Shown in pieces: positions 10,757-22,604 of a stretch of DNA of 64,000 nt (positions within the stretch are counted from its first letter, which is position 1; each line of letters begins with the position of its first letter). Origin of the DNA: Skeletonema tropicum. Its lineage: Eukaryota > Bacillariophyta > Thalassiosirophyceae > Thalassiosirales > Thalassiosiraceae. The stretch lies in contig CM074141.1 in NCBI GenBank assembly GCA_037178625.1, positions 372,001 through 436,000 on the forward strand, given 5' to 3'. The translations under genes and the position numbers were made by a program. Under the pieces are notes generated by a model. The model saw only the letters and a program-made list of their open reading frames with translations, was not told where the DNA came from and made no database searches.

Positions 10757-11860
10757 TCAATGTTTTGCTGAATTGAATTGAAAGGAATAAACACACATAA
10801 AGTAGATATAGATAATGGTAAAGGGACTTGTTCTATTCTCGTAGATAGCCGTCTCTCTTTCTCCAGTTGATTGTCGTGTGCGCATCGCGAATAATCTGTC
10901 GTTTATTATTATCATTGCCACCTTTTTGCTGCTTGAGACGAATAATCCAAGTGACTCTTCCAAAGATTCCTCTTGCTGTTGTTGCTGTTGTTGAGGTGAT
11001 GATGATGCTGCTGGTGGTGGTGGTGGTTGCATCATGGCTACTGTTGACTGTGGATAACTATTAGTATCATGATCACTTTGTGCACCAGGTGACGACACTT
11101 CTTCTTGGTTTATTATTTGAGCACTAGCAACAACAGCAGCCTTGGTCCTCTTTTTCCTTTTTGATTTACCACCAGCACCAGATGATGATGATGAATTTAT
11201 TGGAACATGTGACATGTCAATTACAAACTCCTCTTGTTGTTGTTGCTGCTTTTTCTTGACAGTTTGTCGATGAGATTTCGACTGATGATGATGATGATTA
11301 TCAGCAGCTGCTGCTGAAGTAGCGTCATTTAATTTGGCCATCTGTAACGTGCTCTGTAAGCCCACCTCACAAAGTACCTTCTCAATCAGCGTCATGCCAT
11401 CATCGTTATTACTACTATTATTGATCATCATGGCGGCGGTGCTGTCCACTATACTATCATCATTATCAATACTATCATGATGTTGTTGTTTGGTGGAATA
11501 ATAATTATTGAAATTCTTATGATCGATCGAGTACGAACTATTATCCAATTCCGGCTCCAAAGGATGAGGCGCCATATCGGTATCTTCCATCATGATGATC
11601 ATGTCAGCGTCGGCCGTTATATGGAGTTGCTGCTCATCAATGTTACTGCTGTTCGTATTATTGTGGGTGTGGTTGTGGTGAGTCCAATAATCTGTCATGA
11701 AATCCTCCCATTGCAAATCATCAACGTCGTCGCTGATATTATTATAATAATTGGAATCGCCGCCTTGACTACTTTCTGGCTCGCTGTCGCTGAAGAGGAG
11801 TGATCGATCTTCTTCGGACGAATCGTAGGCTGCTGCTGCTGCTGCTGATGTTGTTGTCAT
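10757..11860 (-). CDS. Array gene copy 5: unknown protein, carries a copy-2-type variant
   Basis: 367 residues, intact, and the same as copy 4 except at one place. Around 11097-11106 the DNA reads cacttcttcttgg instead of cactgtttcttgg, giving NQEEVSSPG. This is the allele otherwise seen only in copy 2, while the rest of the unit is typical of the homogenised class. It points to gene conversion, recurrent mutation, or an older polymorphism surviving homogenisation. Confidence 0.75.
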   Translation of the reverse strand: MTTTSAAAAAAYDSSEEDRSLLFSDSEPESSQGGDSNYYNNISDDVDDLQWEDFMTDYWTHHNHTHNNTNSSNIDEQQLHITADADMIIMMEDTDMAPHPLEPELDNSSYSIDHKNFNNYYSTKQQHHDSIDNDDSIVDSTAAMMINNSSNNDDGMTLIEKVLCEVGLQSTLQMAKLNDATSAAAADNHHHHQSKSHRQTVKKKQQQQQEEFVIDMSHVPINSSSSSGAGGKSKRKKRTKAAVVASAQIINQEEVSSPGAQSDHDTNSYPQSTVAMMQPPPPPAASSSPQQQQQQQEESLEESLGLFVSSSKKVAMIIINDRLFAMRTRQSTGERETAIYENRTSPFTIIYIYFMCVYSFQFNSAKH

Positions 11861-13442
11861 GGCAGTTATGGGAGTTGGGGCGGTGTAGATTGGTCGGTAG
11901 GGTTAGCGGTTAGCGCGGTAAGTTGTGTCATGATGACGATCTCTGTGAGCTGTTTGGTCTGCTAGCTTAGTCGAGTCAACTAAGTACCGTACCTTCCATT
12001 TCCGAGAGCTTACATTTAGAGTACCATGCCTTGCGACAGGCTGATAAGATGGGCATGTTGCCGTACGGCACCAACGATGGTAGAAGTATTTGCAAAGCGG
12101 CACCACTCACCACTATCGTACTTACTTTTTTGAACCACACGAAGCCCACACAAGCTGAGAAAATGACACAATGGCCGATATCTTGTGTCCTACGCGGCCA
12201 ATGACGGCGATAAGTGTCGTTTTGGAAAGCTCTCATTGCGCTCTATCGATTCGGCGTATAATGAGCCTGTTTGATCGACTTTCTGCCAATCAACTGGGTT
12301 AAAAACAGGGCAAGAAAGGGATCGGCAGGGCCAAATCCACCGCCGCAGCCAGAATTTCACATCAGAGGTCTGAATTCGACCAAAATACAATATGACAACC
12401 ATTCGAAAGCTCTTTTGAAGCTGAATCGATTAGTACCAACTTGACATATCAAAATATATAAATCTAAACAGTGCTCGGGCCAAGCCCTCGCGAAAAAGCG
12501 TCCACAATAGAAAGTAAGATCCAGACAATCGGTACAGGTGAGATCTCAAAAAGCGAGCACCTTAATCGGCAAGATCCATTTAACAATAATAAACGGTGCT
12601 CGTCCTCCCTGCGGTCGCACTCGCAAATACACTTCTCTTAATGGGACGAATAACATGATTGGTTCACTGCAGTAATATCAAGACGCTTCGCTGAAGACAG
12701 AAGCATTTATCAGGTAAGATCATGATAGGTTGGCACGTGTATGTATACCGTCCAACATTACAATCATACAACTTCCACTTGCCTCGACTCCGCTCGGCCA
12801 ATAATATCACGCAACAATCAACATTAATTGCCAACTCCTCCTCCACCAACCACTGCTGCATCATCATCTGCTCCACCACACCAACCACAAGCAGCGGCAG
12901 CATCTCACCCACTCCTCCTCAACCAACCACAACAACAATGACAACGACAGCATCTTGTGGTTGGTGGAGGAGGAGTAAGTGAGTAATACAAGCAACACCA
13001 AAACACAACAACAGCAACATGCCGAGCGCAGTCGAGGCAAGCTGTAAATATTACTTGGTTATGATGGAAGTATGAAAGTCAAACAACCTTGCGAAGTGAG
13101 CGAAGCGAACTGAGCTCTGTAGTATATGACACAATAGGTTTCAGCTTAGTTTAGGACGTTAGTAGAGCTGCTGGATGCAATGTTGTCATTTTTGACGGTA
13201 TTGGTGACAATGATGAAAATGATGGCGGTATGGTGGAGGTCATTAATTTTGGTCAAATCCGAATTTGGCCAGTCGACTCAGCTTGCTTAGGGCTCGACAT
13301 GCGGAATGTAGGGGTCGATTTAGTTGAGTCGATTGGCAAAAGATTCATATTTGGGCTTGAAACTACAAACAATCATAGAGCGCAATGACAGCTTTCTAAA
13401 TCACTACTCATCGTCTTGATACGACCTCTACAAGACACGATA

Positions 13443-14546
13443 TCAATGTTTTGCTGAATTGAATTGAAAGGAATAAACACACATAAAGTAGATATAGATA
13501 ATGGTAAAGGGACTTGTTCTATTCTCGTAGATAGCCGTCTCTCTTTCTCCAGTTGATTGTCGTGTGCGCATCGCGAATAATCTGTCGTTTATTATTATCA
13601 TTGCCACCTTTTTGCTGCTTGAGACGAATAATCCAAGTGACTCTTCCAAAGATTCCTCTTGCTGTTGTTGCTGTTGTTGAGGTGATGATGATGCTGCTGG
13701 TGGTGGTGGTGGTTGCATCATGGCTACTGTTGACTGTGGATAACTATTAGTATCATGATCACTTTGTGCACCAGGTGACGACACTGTTTCTTGGTTTATT
13801 ATTTGAGCACTAGCAACAACAGCAGCCTTGGTCCTCTTTTTCCTTTTTGATTTACCACCAGCACCAGATGATGATGATGAATTTATTGGAACATGTGACA
13901 TGTCAATTACAAACTCCTCTTGTTGTTGTTGCTGCTTTTTCTTGACAGTTTGTCGATGAGATTTCGACTGATGATGATGATGATTATCAGCAGCTGCTGC
14001 TGAAGTAGCGTCATTTAATTTGGCCATCTGTAACGTGCTCTGTAAGCCCACCTCACAAAGTACCTTCTCAATCAGCGTCATGCCATCATCGTTATTACTA
14101 CTATTATTGATCATCATGGCGGCGGTGCTGTCCACTATACTATCATCATTATCAATACTATCATGATGTTGTTGTTTGGTGGAATAATAATTATTGAAAT
14201 TCTTATGATCGATCGAGTACGAACTATTATCCAATTCCGGCTCCAAAGGATGAGGCGCCATATCGGTATCTTCCATCATGATGATCATGTCAGCGTCGGC
14301 CGTTATATGGAGTTGCTGCTCATCAATGTTACTGCTGTTCGTATTATTGTGGGTGTGGTTGTGGTGAGTCCAATAATCTGTCATGAAATCCTCCCATTGC
14401 AAATCATCAACGTCGTCGCTGATATTATTATAATAATTGGAATCGCCGCCTTGACTACTTTCTGGCTCGCTGTCGCTGAAGAGGAGTGATCGATCTTCTT
14501 CGGACGAATCGTAGGCTGCTGCTGCTGCTGCTGATGTTGTTGTCAT
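13443..14546 (-). CDS. Array gene copy 6: unknown acidic/polyQ protein (367 aa)
   Basis: 367 residues, intact, indistinguishable from copy 4 in translation. It sits exactly 2686 bp from its neighbours on both sides. Near-identity including the spacers implies very recent duplication or continuing homogenisation, so expression from individual copies could not be separated by sequence. Confidence 0.75.
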   Translation of the reverse strand: MTTTSAAAAAAYDSSEEDRSLLFSDSEPESSQGGDSNYYNNISDDVDDLQWEDFMTDYWTHHNHTHNNTNSSNIDEQQLHITADADMIIMMEDTDMAPHPLEPELDNSSYSIDHKNFNNYYSTKQQHHDSIDNDDSIVDSTAAMMINNSSNNDDGMTLIEKVLCEVGLQSTLQMAKLNDATSAAAADNHHHHQSKSHRQTVKKKQQQQQEEFVIDMSHVPINSSSSSGAGGKSKRKKRTKAAVVASAQIINQETVSSPGAQSDHDTNSYPQSTVAMMQPPPPPAASSSPQQQQQQQEESLEESLGLFVSSSKKVAMIIINDRLFAMRTRQSTGERETAIYENRTSPFTIIYIYFMCVYSFQFNSAKH

Positions 14547-16128
14547 GGCAGTTATGGGAGTTGGGGCGGTGTAGATTGGTCGGTAGGGTTAGCGGTTAGC
14601 GCGGTAAGTTGTGTCATGATGACGATCTCTGTGAGCTGTTTGGTCTGCTAGCTTAGTCGAGTCAACTAAGTACCGTACCTTCCATTTCCGAGAGCTTACA
14701 TTTAGAGTACCATGCCTTGCGACAGGCTGATAAGATGGGCATGTTGCCGTACGGCACCAACGATGGTAGAAGTATTTGCAAAGCGGCACCACTCACCACT
14801 ATCGTACTTACTTTTTTGAACCACACGAAGCCCACACAAGCTGAGAAAATGACACAATGGCCGATATCTTGTGTCCTACGCGGCCAATGACGGCGATAAG
14901 TGTCGTTTTGGAAAGCTCTCATTGCGCTCTATCGATTCGGCGTATAATGAGCCTGTTTGATCGACTTTCTGCCAATCAACTGGGTTAAAAACAGGGCAAG
15001 AAAGGGATCGGCAGGGCCAAATCCACCGCCGCAGCCAGAATTTCACATCAGAGGTCTGAATTCGACCAAAATACAATATGACAACCATTCGAAAGCTCTT
15101 TTGAAGCTGAATCGATTAGTACCAACTTGACATATCAAAATATATAAATCTAAACAGTGCTCGGGCCAAGCCCTCGCGAAAAAGCGTCCACAATAGAAAG
15201 TAAGATCCAGACAATCGGTACAGGTGAGATCTCAAAAAGCGAGCACCTTAATCGGCAAGATCCATTTAACAATAATAAACGGTGCTCGTCCTCCCTGCGG
15301 TCGCACTCGCAAATACACTTCTCTTAATGGGACGAATAACATGATTGGTTCACTGCAGTAATATCAAGACGCTTCGCTGAAGACAGAAGCATTTATCAGG
15401 TAAGATCATGATAGGTTGGCACGTGTATGTATACCGTCCAACATTACAATCATACAACTTCCACTTGCCTCGACTCCGCTCGGCCAATAATATCACGCAA
15501 CAATCAACATTAATTGCCAACTCCTCCTCCACCAACCACTGCTGCATCATCATCTGCTCCACCACACCAACCACAAGCAGCGGCAGCATCTCACCCACTC
15601 CTCCTCAACCAACCACAACAACAATGACAACGACAGCATCTTGTGGTTGGTGGAGGAGGAGTAAGTGAGTAATACAAGCAACACCAAAACACAACAACAG
15701 CAACATGCCGAGCGCAGTCGAGGCAAGCTGTAAATATTACTTGGTTATGATGGAAGTATGAAAGTCAAACAACCTTGCGAAGTGAGCGAAGCGAACTGAG
15801 CTCTGTAGTATATGACACAATAGGTTTCAGCTTAGTTTAGGACGTTAGTAGAGCTGCTGGATGCAATGTTGTCATTTTTGACGGTATTGGTGACAATGAT
15901 GAAAATGATGGCGGTATGGTGGAGGTCATTAATTTTGGTCAAATCCGAATTTGGCCAGTCGACTCAGCTTGCTTAGGGCTCGACATGCGGAATGTAGGGG
16001 TCGATTTAGTTGAGTCGATTGGCAAAAGATTCATATTTGGGCTTGAAACTACAAACAATCATAGAGCGCAATGACAGCTTTCTAAATCACTACTCATCGT
16101 CTTGATACGACCTCTACAAGACACGATA

Positions 16129-17232
16129 TCAATGTTTTGCTGAATTGAATTGAAAGGAATAAACACACATAAAGTAGATATAGATAATGGTAAAGGGACT
16201 TGTTCTATTCTCGTAGATAGCCGTCTCTCTTTCTCCAGTTGATTGTCGTGTGCGCATCGCGAATAATCTGTCGTTTATTATTATCATTGCCACCTTTTTG
16301 CTGCTTGAGACGAATAATCCAAGTGACTCTTCCAAAGATTCCTCTTGCTGTTGTTGCTGTTGTTGAGGTGATGATGATGCTGCTGGTGGTGGTGGTGGTT
16401 GCATCATGGCTACTGTTGACTGTGGATAACTATTAGTATCATGATCACTTTGTGCACCAGGTGACGACACTGTTTCTTGGTTTATTATTTGAGCACTAGC
16501 AACAACAGCAGCCTTGGTCCTCTTTTTCCTTTTTGATTTACCACCAGCACCAGATGATGATGATGAATTTATTGGAACATGTGACATGTCAATTACAAAC
16601 TCCTCTTGTTGTTGTTGCTGCTTTTTCTTGACAGTTTGTCGATGAGATTTCGACTGATGATGATGATGATTATCAGCAGCTGCTGCTGAAGTAGCGTCAT
16701 TTAATTTGGCCATCTGTAACGTGCTCTGTAAGCCCACCTCACAAAGTACCTTCTCAATCAGCGTCATGCCATCATCGTTATTACTACTATTATTGATCAT
16801 CATGGCGGCGGTGCTGTCCACTATACTATCATCATTATCAATACTATCATGATGTTGTTGTTTGGTGGAATAATAATTATTGAAATTCTTATGATCGATC
16901 GAGTACGAACTATTATCCAATTCCGGCTCCAAAGGATGAGGCGCCATATCGGTATCTTCCATCATGATGATCATGTCAGCGTCGGCCGTTATATGGAGTT
17001 GCTGCTCATCAATGTTACTGCTGTTCGTATTATTGTGGGTGTGGTTGTGGTGAGTCCAATAATCTGTCATGAAATCCTCCCATTGCAAATCATCAACGTC
17101 GTCGCTGATATTATTATAATAATTGGAATCGCCGCCTTGACTACTTTCTGGCTCGCTGTCGCTGAAGAGGAGTGATCGATCTTCTTCGGACGAATCGTAG
17201 GCTGCTGCTGCTGCTGCTGATGTTGTTGTCAT
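16129..17232 (-). CDS. Array gene copy 7: unknown acidic/polyQ protein (367 aa)
   Basis: 367 residues, intact, same translation as copies 4, 6, 8 and 9. Regions in order: acidic N-terminus, His/Asn stretch, LIEKVLCEVGLQ helix, short Gln run, FVIDMSHVP, KSKRKKRTK basic cluster, seven-Gln run, Ile/Tyr-rich end. No recognised catalytic motif, signal peptide or convincing membrane helix. Confidence 0.75.
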   Translation of the reverse strand: MTTTSAAAAAAYDSSEEDRSLLFSDSEPESSQGGDSNYYNNISDDVDDLQWEDFMTDYWTHHNHTHNNTNSSNIDEQQLHITADADMIIMMEDTDMAPHPLEPELDNSSYSIDHKNFNNYYSTKQQHHDSIDNDDSIVDSTAAMMINNSSNNDDGMTLIEKVLCEVGLQSTLQMAKLNDATSAAAADNHHHHQSKSHRQTVKKKQQQQQEEFVIDMSHVPINSSSSSGAGGKSKRKKRTKAAVVASAQIINQETVSSPGAQSDHDTNSYPQSTVAMMQPPPPPAASSSPQQQQQQQEESLEESLGLFVSSSKKVAMIIINDRLFAMRTRQSTGERETAIYENRTSPFTIIYIYFMCVYSFQFNSAKH

Positions 17233-18814
17233 GGCAGTTATGGGAGTTGGGGCGGTGTAGATTGGTCGGTAGGGTTAGCGGTTAGCGCGGTAAGTTGTGT
17301 CATGATGACGATCTCTGTGAGCTGTTTGGTCTGCTAGCTTAGTCGAGTCAACTAAGTACCGTACCTTCCATTTCCGAGAGCTTACATTTAGAGTACCATG
17401 CCTTGCGACAGGCTGATAAGATGGGCATGTTGCCGTACGGCACCAACGATGGTAGAAGTATTTGCAAAGCGGCACCACTCACCACTATCGTACTTACTTT
17501 TTTGAACCACACGAAGCCCACACAAGCTGAGAAAATGACACAATGGCCGATATCTTGTGTCCTACGCGGCCAATGACGGCGATAAGTGTCGTTTTGGAAA
17601 GCTCTCATTGCGCTCTATCGATTCGGCGTATAATGAGCCTGTTTGATCGACTTTCTGCCAATCAACTGGGTTAAAAACAGGGCAAGAAAGGGATCGGCAG
17701 GGCCAAATCCACCGCCGCAGCCAGAATTTCACATCAGAGGTCTGAATTCGACCAAAATACAATATGACAACCATTCGAAAGCTCTTTTGAAGCTGAATCG
17801 ATTAGTACCAACTTGACATATCAAAATATATAAATCTAAACAGTGCTCGGGCCAAGCCCTCGCGAAAAAGCGTCCACAATAGAAAGTAAGATCCAGACAA
17901 TCGGTACAGGTGAGATCTCAAAAAGCGAGCACCTTAATCGGCAAGATCCATTTAACAATAATAAACGGTGCTCGTCCTCCCTGCGGTCGCACTCGCAAAT
18001 ACACTTCTCTTAATGGGACGAATAACATGATTGGTTCACTGCAGTAATATCAAGACGCTTCGCTGAAGACAGAAGCATTTATCAGGTAAGATCATGATAG
18101 GTTGGCACGTGTATGTATACCGTCCAACATTACAATCATACAACTTCCACTTGCCTCGACTCCGCTCGGCCAATAATATCACGCAACAATCAACATTAAT
18201 TGCCAACTCCTCCTCCACCAACCACTGCTGCATCATCATCTGCTCCACCACACCAACCACAAGCAGCGGCAGCATCTCACCCACTCCTCCTCAACCAACC
18301 ACAACAACAATGACAACGACAGCATCTTGTGGTTGGTGGAGGAGGAGTAAGTGAGTAATACAAGCAACACCAAAACACAACAACAGCAACATGCCGAGCG
18401 CAGTCGAGGCAAGCTGTAAATATTACTTGGTTATGATGGAAGTATGAAAGTCAAACAACCTTGCGAAGTGAGCGAAGCGAACTGAGCTCTGTAGTATATG
18501 ACACAATAGGTTTCAGCTTAGTTTAGGACGTTAGTAGAGCTGCTGGATGCAATGTTGTCATTTTTGACGGTATTGGTGACAATGATGAAAATGATGGCGG
18601 TATGGTGGAGGTCATTAATTTTGGTCAAATCCGAATTTGGCCAGTCGACTCAGCTTGCTTAGGGCTCGACATGCGGAATGTAGGGGTCGATTTAGTTGAG
18701 TCGATTGGCAAAAGATTCATATTTGGGCTTGAAACTACAAACAATCATAGAGCGCAATGACAGCTTTCTAAATCACTACTCATCGTCTTGATACGACCTC
18801 TACAAGACACGATA

Positions 18815-19918
18815 TCAATGTTTTGCTGAATTGAATTGAAAGGAATAAACACACATAAAGTAGATATAGATAATGGTAAAGGGACTTGTTCTATTCTCGT
18901 AGATAGCCGTCTCTCTTTCTCCAGTTGATTGTCGTGTGCGCATCGCGAATAATCTGTCGTTTATTATTATCATTGCCACCTTTTTGCTGCTTGAGACGAA
19001 TAATCCAAGTGACTCTTCCAAAGATTCCTCTTGCTGTTGTTGCTGTTGTTGAGGTGATGATGATGCTGCTGGTGGTGGTGGTGGTTGCATCATGGCTACT
19101 GTTGACTGTGGATAACTATTAGTATCATGATCACTTTGTGCACCAGGTGACGACACTGTTTCTTGGTTTATTATTTGAGCACTAGCAACAACAGCAGCCT
19201 TGGTCCTCTTTTTCCTTTTTGATTTACCACCAGCACCAGATGATGATGATGAATTTATTGGAACATGTGACATGTCAATTACAAACTCCTCTTGTTGTTG
19301 TTGCTGCTTTTTCTTGACAGTTTGTCGATGAGATTTCGACTGATGATGATGATGATTATCAGCAGCTGCTGCTGAAGTAGCGTCATTTAATTTGGCCATC
19401 TGTAACGTGCTCTGTAAGCCCACCTCACAAAGTACCTTCTCAATCAGCGTCATGCCATCATCGTTATTACTACTATTATTGATCATCATGGCGGCGGTGC
19501 TGTCCACTATACTATCATCATTATCAATACTATCATGATGTTGTTGTTTGGTGGAATAATAATTATTGAAATTCTTATGATCGATCGAGTACGAACTATT
19601 ATCCAATTCCGGCTCCAAAGGATGAGGCGCCATATCGGTATCTTCCATCATGATGATCATGTCAGCGTCGGCCGTTATATGGAGTTGCTGCTCATCAATG
19701 TTACTGCTGTTCGTATTATTGTGGGTGTGGTTGTGGTGAGTCCAATAATCTGTCATGAAATCCTCCCATTGCAAATCATCAACGTCGTCGCTGATATTAT
19801 TATAATAATTGGAATCGCCGCCTTGACTACTTTCTGGCTCGCTGTCGCTGAAGAGGAGTGATCGATCTTCTTCGGACGAATCGTAGGCTGCTGCTGCTGC
19901 TGCTGATGTTGTTGTCAT
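18815..19918 (-). CDS. Array gene copy 8: unknown acidic/polyQ protein (367 aa)
   Basis: 367 residues, intact, same translation as copy 4. Its upstream spacer holds the full-length form of the leader, including the block around 20050-20090 that units 1-2 lack. Confidence 0.75.
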   Translation of the reverse strand: MTTTSAAAAAAYDSSEEDRSLLFSDSEPESSQGGDSNYYNNISDDVDDLQWEDFMTDYWTHHNHTHNNTNSSNIDEQQLHITADADMIIMMEDTDMAPHPLEPELDNSSYSIDHKNFNNYYSTKQQHHDSIDNDDSIVDSTAAMMINNSSNNDDGMTLIEKVLCEVGLQSTLQMAKLNDATSAAAADNHHHHQSKSHRQTVKKKQQQQQEEFVIDMSHVPINSSSSSGAGGKSKRKKRTKAAVVASAQIINQETVSSPGAQSDHDTNSYPQSTVAMMQPPPPPAASSSPQQQQQQQEESLEESLGLFVSSSKKVAMIIINDRLFAMRTRQSTGERETAIYENRTSPFTIIYIYFMCVYSFQFNSAKH

Positions 19919-21500
19919 GGCAGTTATGGGAGTTGGGGCGGTGTAGATTGGTCGGTAGGGTTAGCGGTTAGCGCGGTAAGTTGTGTCATGATGACGATCT
20001 CTGTGAGCTGTTTGGTCTGCTAGCTTAGTCGAGTCAACTAAGTACCGTACCTTCCATTTCCGAGAGCTTACATTTAGAGTACCATGCCTTGCGACAGGCT
20101 GATAAGATGGGCATGTTGCCGTACGGCACCAACGATGGTAGAAGTATTTGCAAAGCGGCACCACTCACCACTATCGTACTTACTTTTTTGAACCACACGA
20201 AGCCCACACAAGCTGAGAAAATGACACAATGGCCGATATCTTGTGTCCTACGCGGCCAATGACGGCGATAAGTGTCGTTTTGGAAAGCTCTCATTGCGCT
20301 CTATCGATTCGGCGTATAATGAGCCTGTTTGATCGACTTTCTGCCAATCAACTGGGTTAAAAACAGGGCAAGAAAGGGATCGGCAGGGCCAAATCCACCG
20401 CCGCAGCCAGAATTTCACATCAGAGGTCTGAATTCGACCAAAATACAATATGACAACCATTCGAAAGCTCTTTTGAAGCTGAATCGATTAGTACCAACTT
20501 GACATATCAAAATATATAAATCTAAACAGTGCTCGGGCCAAGCCCTCGCGAAAAAGCGTCCACAATAGAAAGTAAGATCCAGACAATCGGTACAGGTGAG
20601 ATCTCAAAAAGCGAGCACCTTAATCGGCAAGATCCATTTAACAATAATAAACGGTGCTCGTCCTCCCTGCGGTCGCACTCGCAAATACACTTCTCTTAAT
20701 GGGACGAATAACATGATTGGTTCACTGCAGTAATATCAAGACGCTTCGCTGAAGACAGAAGCATTTATCAGGTAAGATCATGATAGGTTGGCACGTGTAT
20801 GTATACCGTCCAACATTACAATCATACAACTTCCACTTGCCTCGACTCCGCTCGGCCAATAATATCACGCAACAATCAACATTAATTGCCAACTCCTCCT
20901 CCACCAACCACTGCTGCATCATCATCTGCTCCACCACACCAACCACAAGCAGCGGCAGCATCTCACCCACTCCTCCTCAACCAACCACAACAACAATGAC
21001 AACGACAGCATCTTGTGGTTGGTGGAGGAGGAGTAAGTGAGTAATACAAGCAACACCAAAACACAACAACAGCAACATGCCGAGCGCAGTCGAGGCAAGC
21101 TGTAAATATTACTTGGTTATGATGGAAGTATGAAAGTCAAACAACCTTGCGAAGTGAGCGAAGCGAACTGAGCTCTGTAGTATATGACACAATAGGTTTC
21201 AGCTTAGTTTAGGACGTTAGTAGAGCTGCTGGATGCAATGTTGTCATTTTTGACGGTATTGGTGACAATGATGAAAATGATGGCGGTATGGTGGAGGTCA
21301 TTAATTTTGGTCAAATCCGAATTTGGCCAGTCGACTCAGCTTGCTTAGGGCTCGACATGCGGAATGTAGGGGTCGATTTAGTTGAGTCGATTGGCAAAAG
21401 ATTCATATTTGGGCTTGAAACTACAAACAATCATAGAGCGCAATGACAGCTTTCTAAATCACTACTCATCGTCTTGATACGACCTCTACAAGACACGATA

Positions 21501-22604
21501 TCAATGTTTTGCTGAATTGAATTGAAAGGAATAAACACACATAAAGTAGATATAGATAATGGTAAAGGGACTTGTTCTATTCTCGTAGATAGCCGTCTCT
21601 CTTTCTCCAGTTGATTGTCGTGTGCGCATCGCGAATAATCTGTCGTTTATTATTATCATTGCCACCTTTTTGCTGCTTGAGACGAATAATCCAAGTGACT
21701 CTTCCAAAGATTCCTCTTGCTGTTGTTGCTGTTGTTGAGGTGATGATGATGCTGCTGGTGGTGGTGGTGGTTGCATCATGGCTACTGTTGACTGTGGATA
21801 ACTATTAGTATCATGATCACTTTGTGCACCAGGTGACGACACTGTTTCTTGGTTTATTATTTGAGCACTAGCAACAACAGCAGCCTTGGTCCTCTTTTTC
21901 CTTTTTGATTTACCACCAGCACCAGATGATGATGATGAATTTATTGGAACATGTGACATGTCAATTACAAACTCCTCTTGTTGTTGTTGCTGCTTTTTCT
22001 TGACAGTTTGTCGATGAGATTTCGACTGATGATGATGATGATTATCAGCAGCTGCTGCTGAAGTAGCGTCATTTAATTTGGCCATCTGTAACGTGCTCTG
22101 TAAGCCCACCTCACAAAGTACCTTCTCAATCAGCGTCATGCCATCATCGTTATTACTACTATTATTGATCATCATGGCGGCGGTGCTGTCCACTATACTA
22201 TCATCATTATCAATACTATCATGATGTTGTTGTTTGGTGGAATAATAATTATTGAAATTCTTATGATCGATCGAGTACGAACTATTATCCAATTCCGGCT
22301 CCAAAGGATGAGGCGCCATATCGGTATCTTCCATCATGATGATCATGTCAGCGTCGGCCGTTATATGGAGTTGCTGCTCATCAATGTTACTGCTGTTCGT
22401 ATTATTGTGGGTGTGGTTGTGGTGAGTCCAATAATCTGTCATGAAATCCTCCCATTGCAAATCATCAACGTCGTCGCTGATATTATTATAATAATTGGAA
22501 TCGCCGCCTTGACTACTTTCTGGCTCGCTGTCGCTGAAGAGGAGTGATCGATCTTCTTCGGACGAATCGTAGGCTGCTGCTGCTGCTGCTGATGTTGTTG
22601 TCAT
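21501..22604 (-). CDS. Array gene copy 9: last copy, head-to-head with an LRR gene
   Basis: 367 residues, intact, same translation as copy 4. This is the rightmost copy. Its upstream region runs only to 22738 before unit sequence ends, so it keeps about 134 bp of the unit leader and then faces the LRR gene whose original ATG is at 22934, a divergent pair about 330 bp apart. If all copies are controlled from sequence further upstream in the unit, this copy is the one most likely to be regulated differently. Confidence 0.75.
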   Translation of the reverse strand: MTTTSAAAAAAYDSSEEDRSLLFSDSEPESSQGGDSNYYNNISDDVDDLQWEDFMTDYWTHHNHTHNNTNSSNIDEQQLHITADADMIIMMEDTDMAPHPLEPELDNSSYSIDHKNFNNYYSTKQQHHDSIDNDDSIVDSTAAMMINNSSNNDDGMTLIEKVLCEVGLQSTLQMAKLNDATSAAAADNHHHHQSKSHRQTVKKKQQQQQEEFVIDMSHVPINSSSSSGAGGKSKRKKRTKAAVVASAQIINQETVSSPGAQSDHDTNSYPQSTVAMMQPPPPPAASSSPQQQQQQQEESLEESLGLFVSSSKKVAMIIINDRLFAMRTRQSTGERETAIYENRTSPFTIIYIYFMCVYSFQFNSAKH

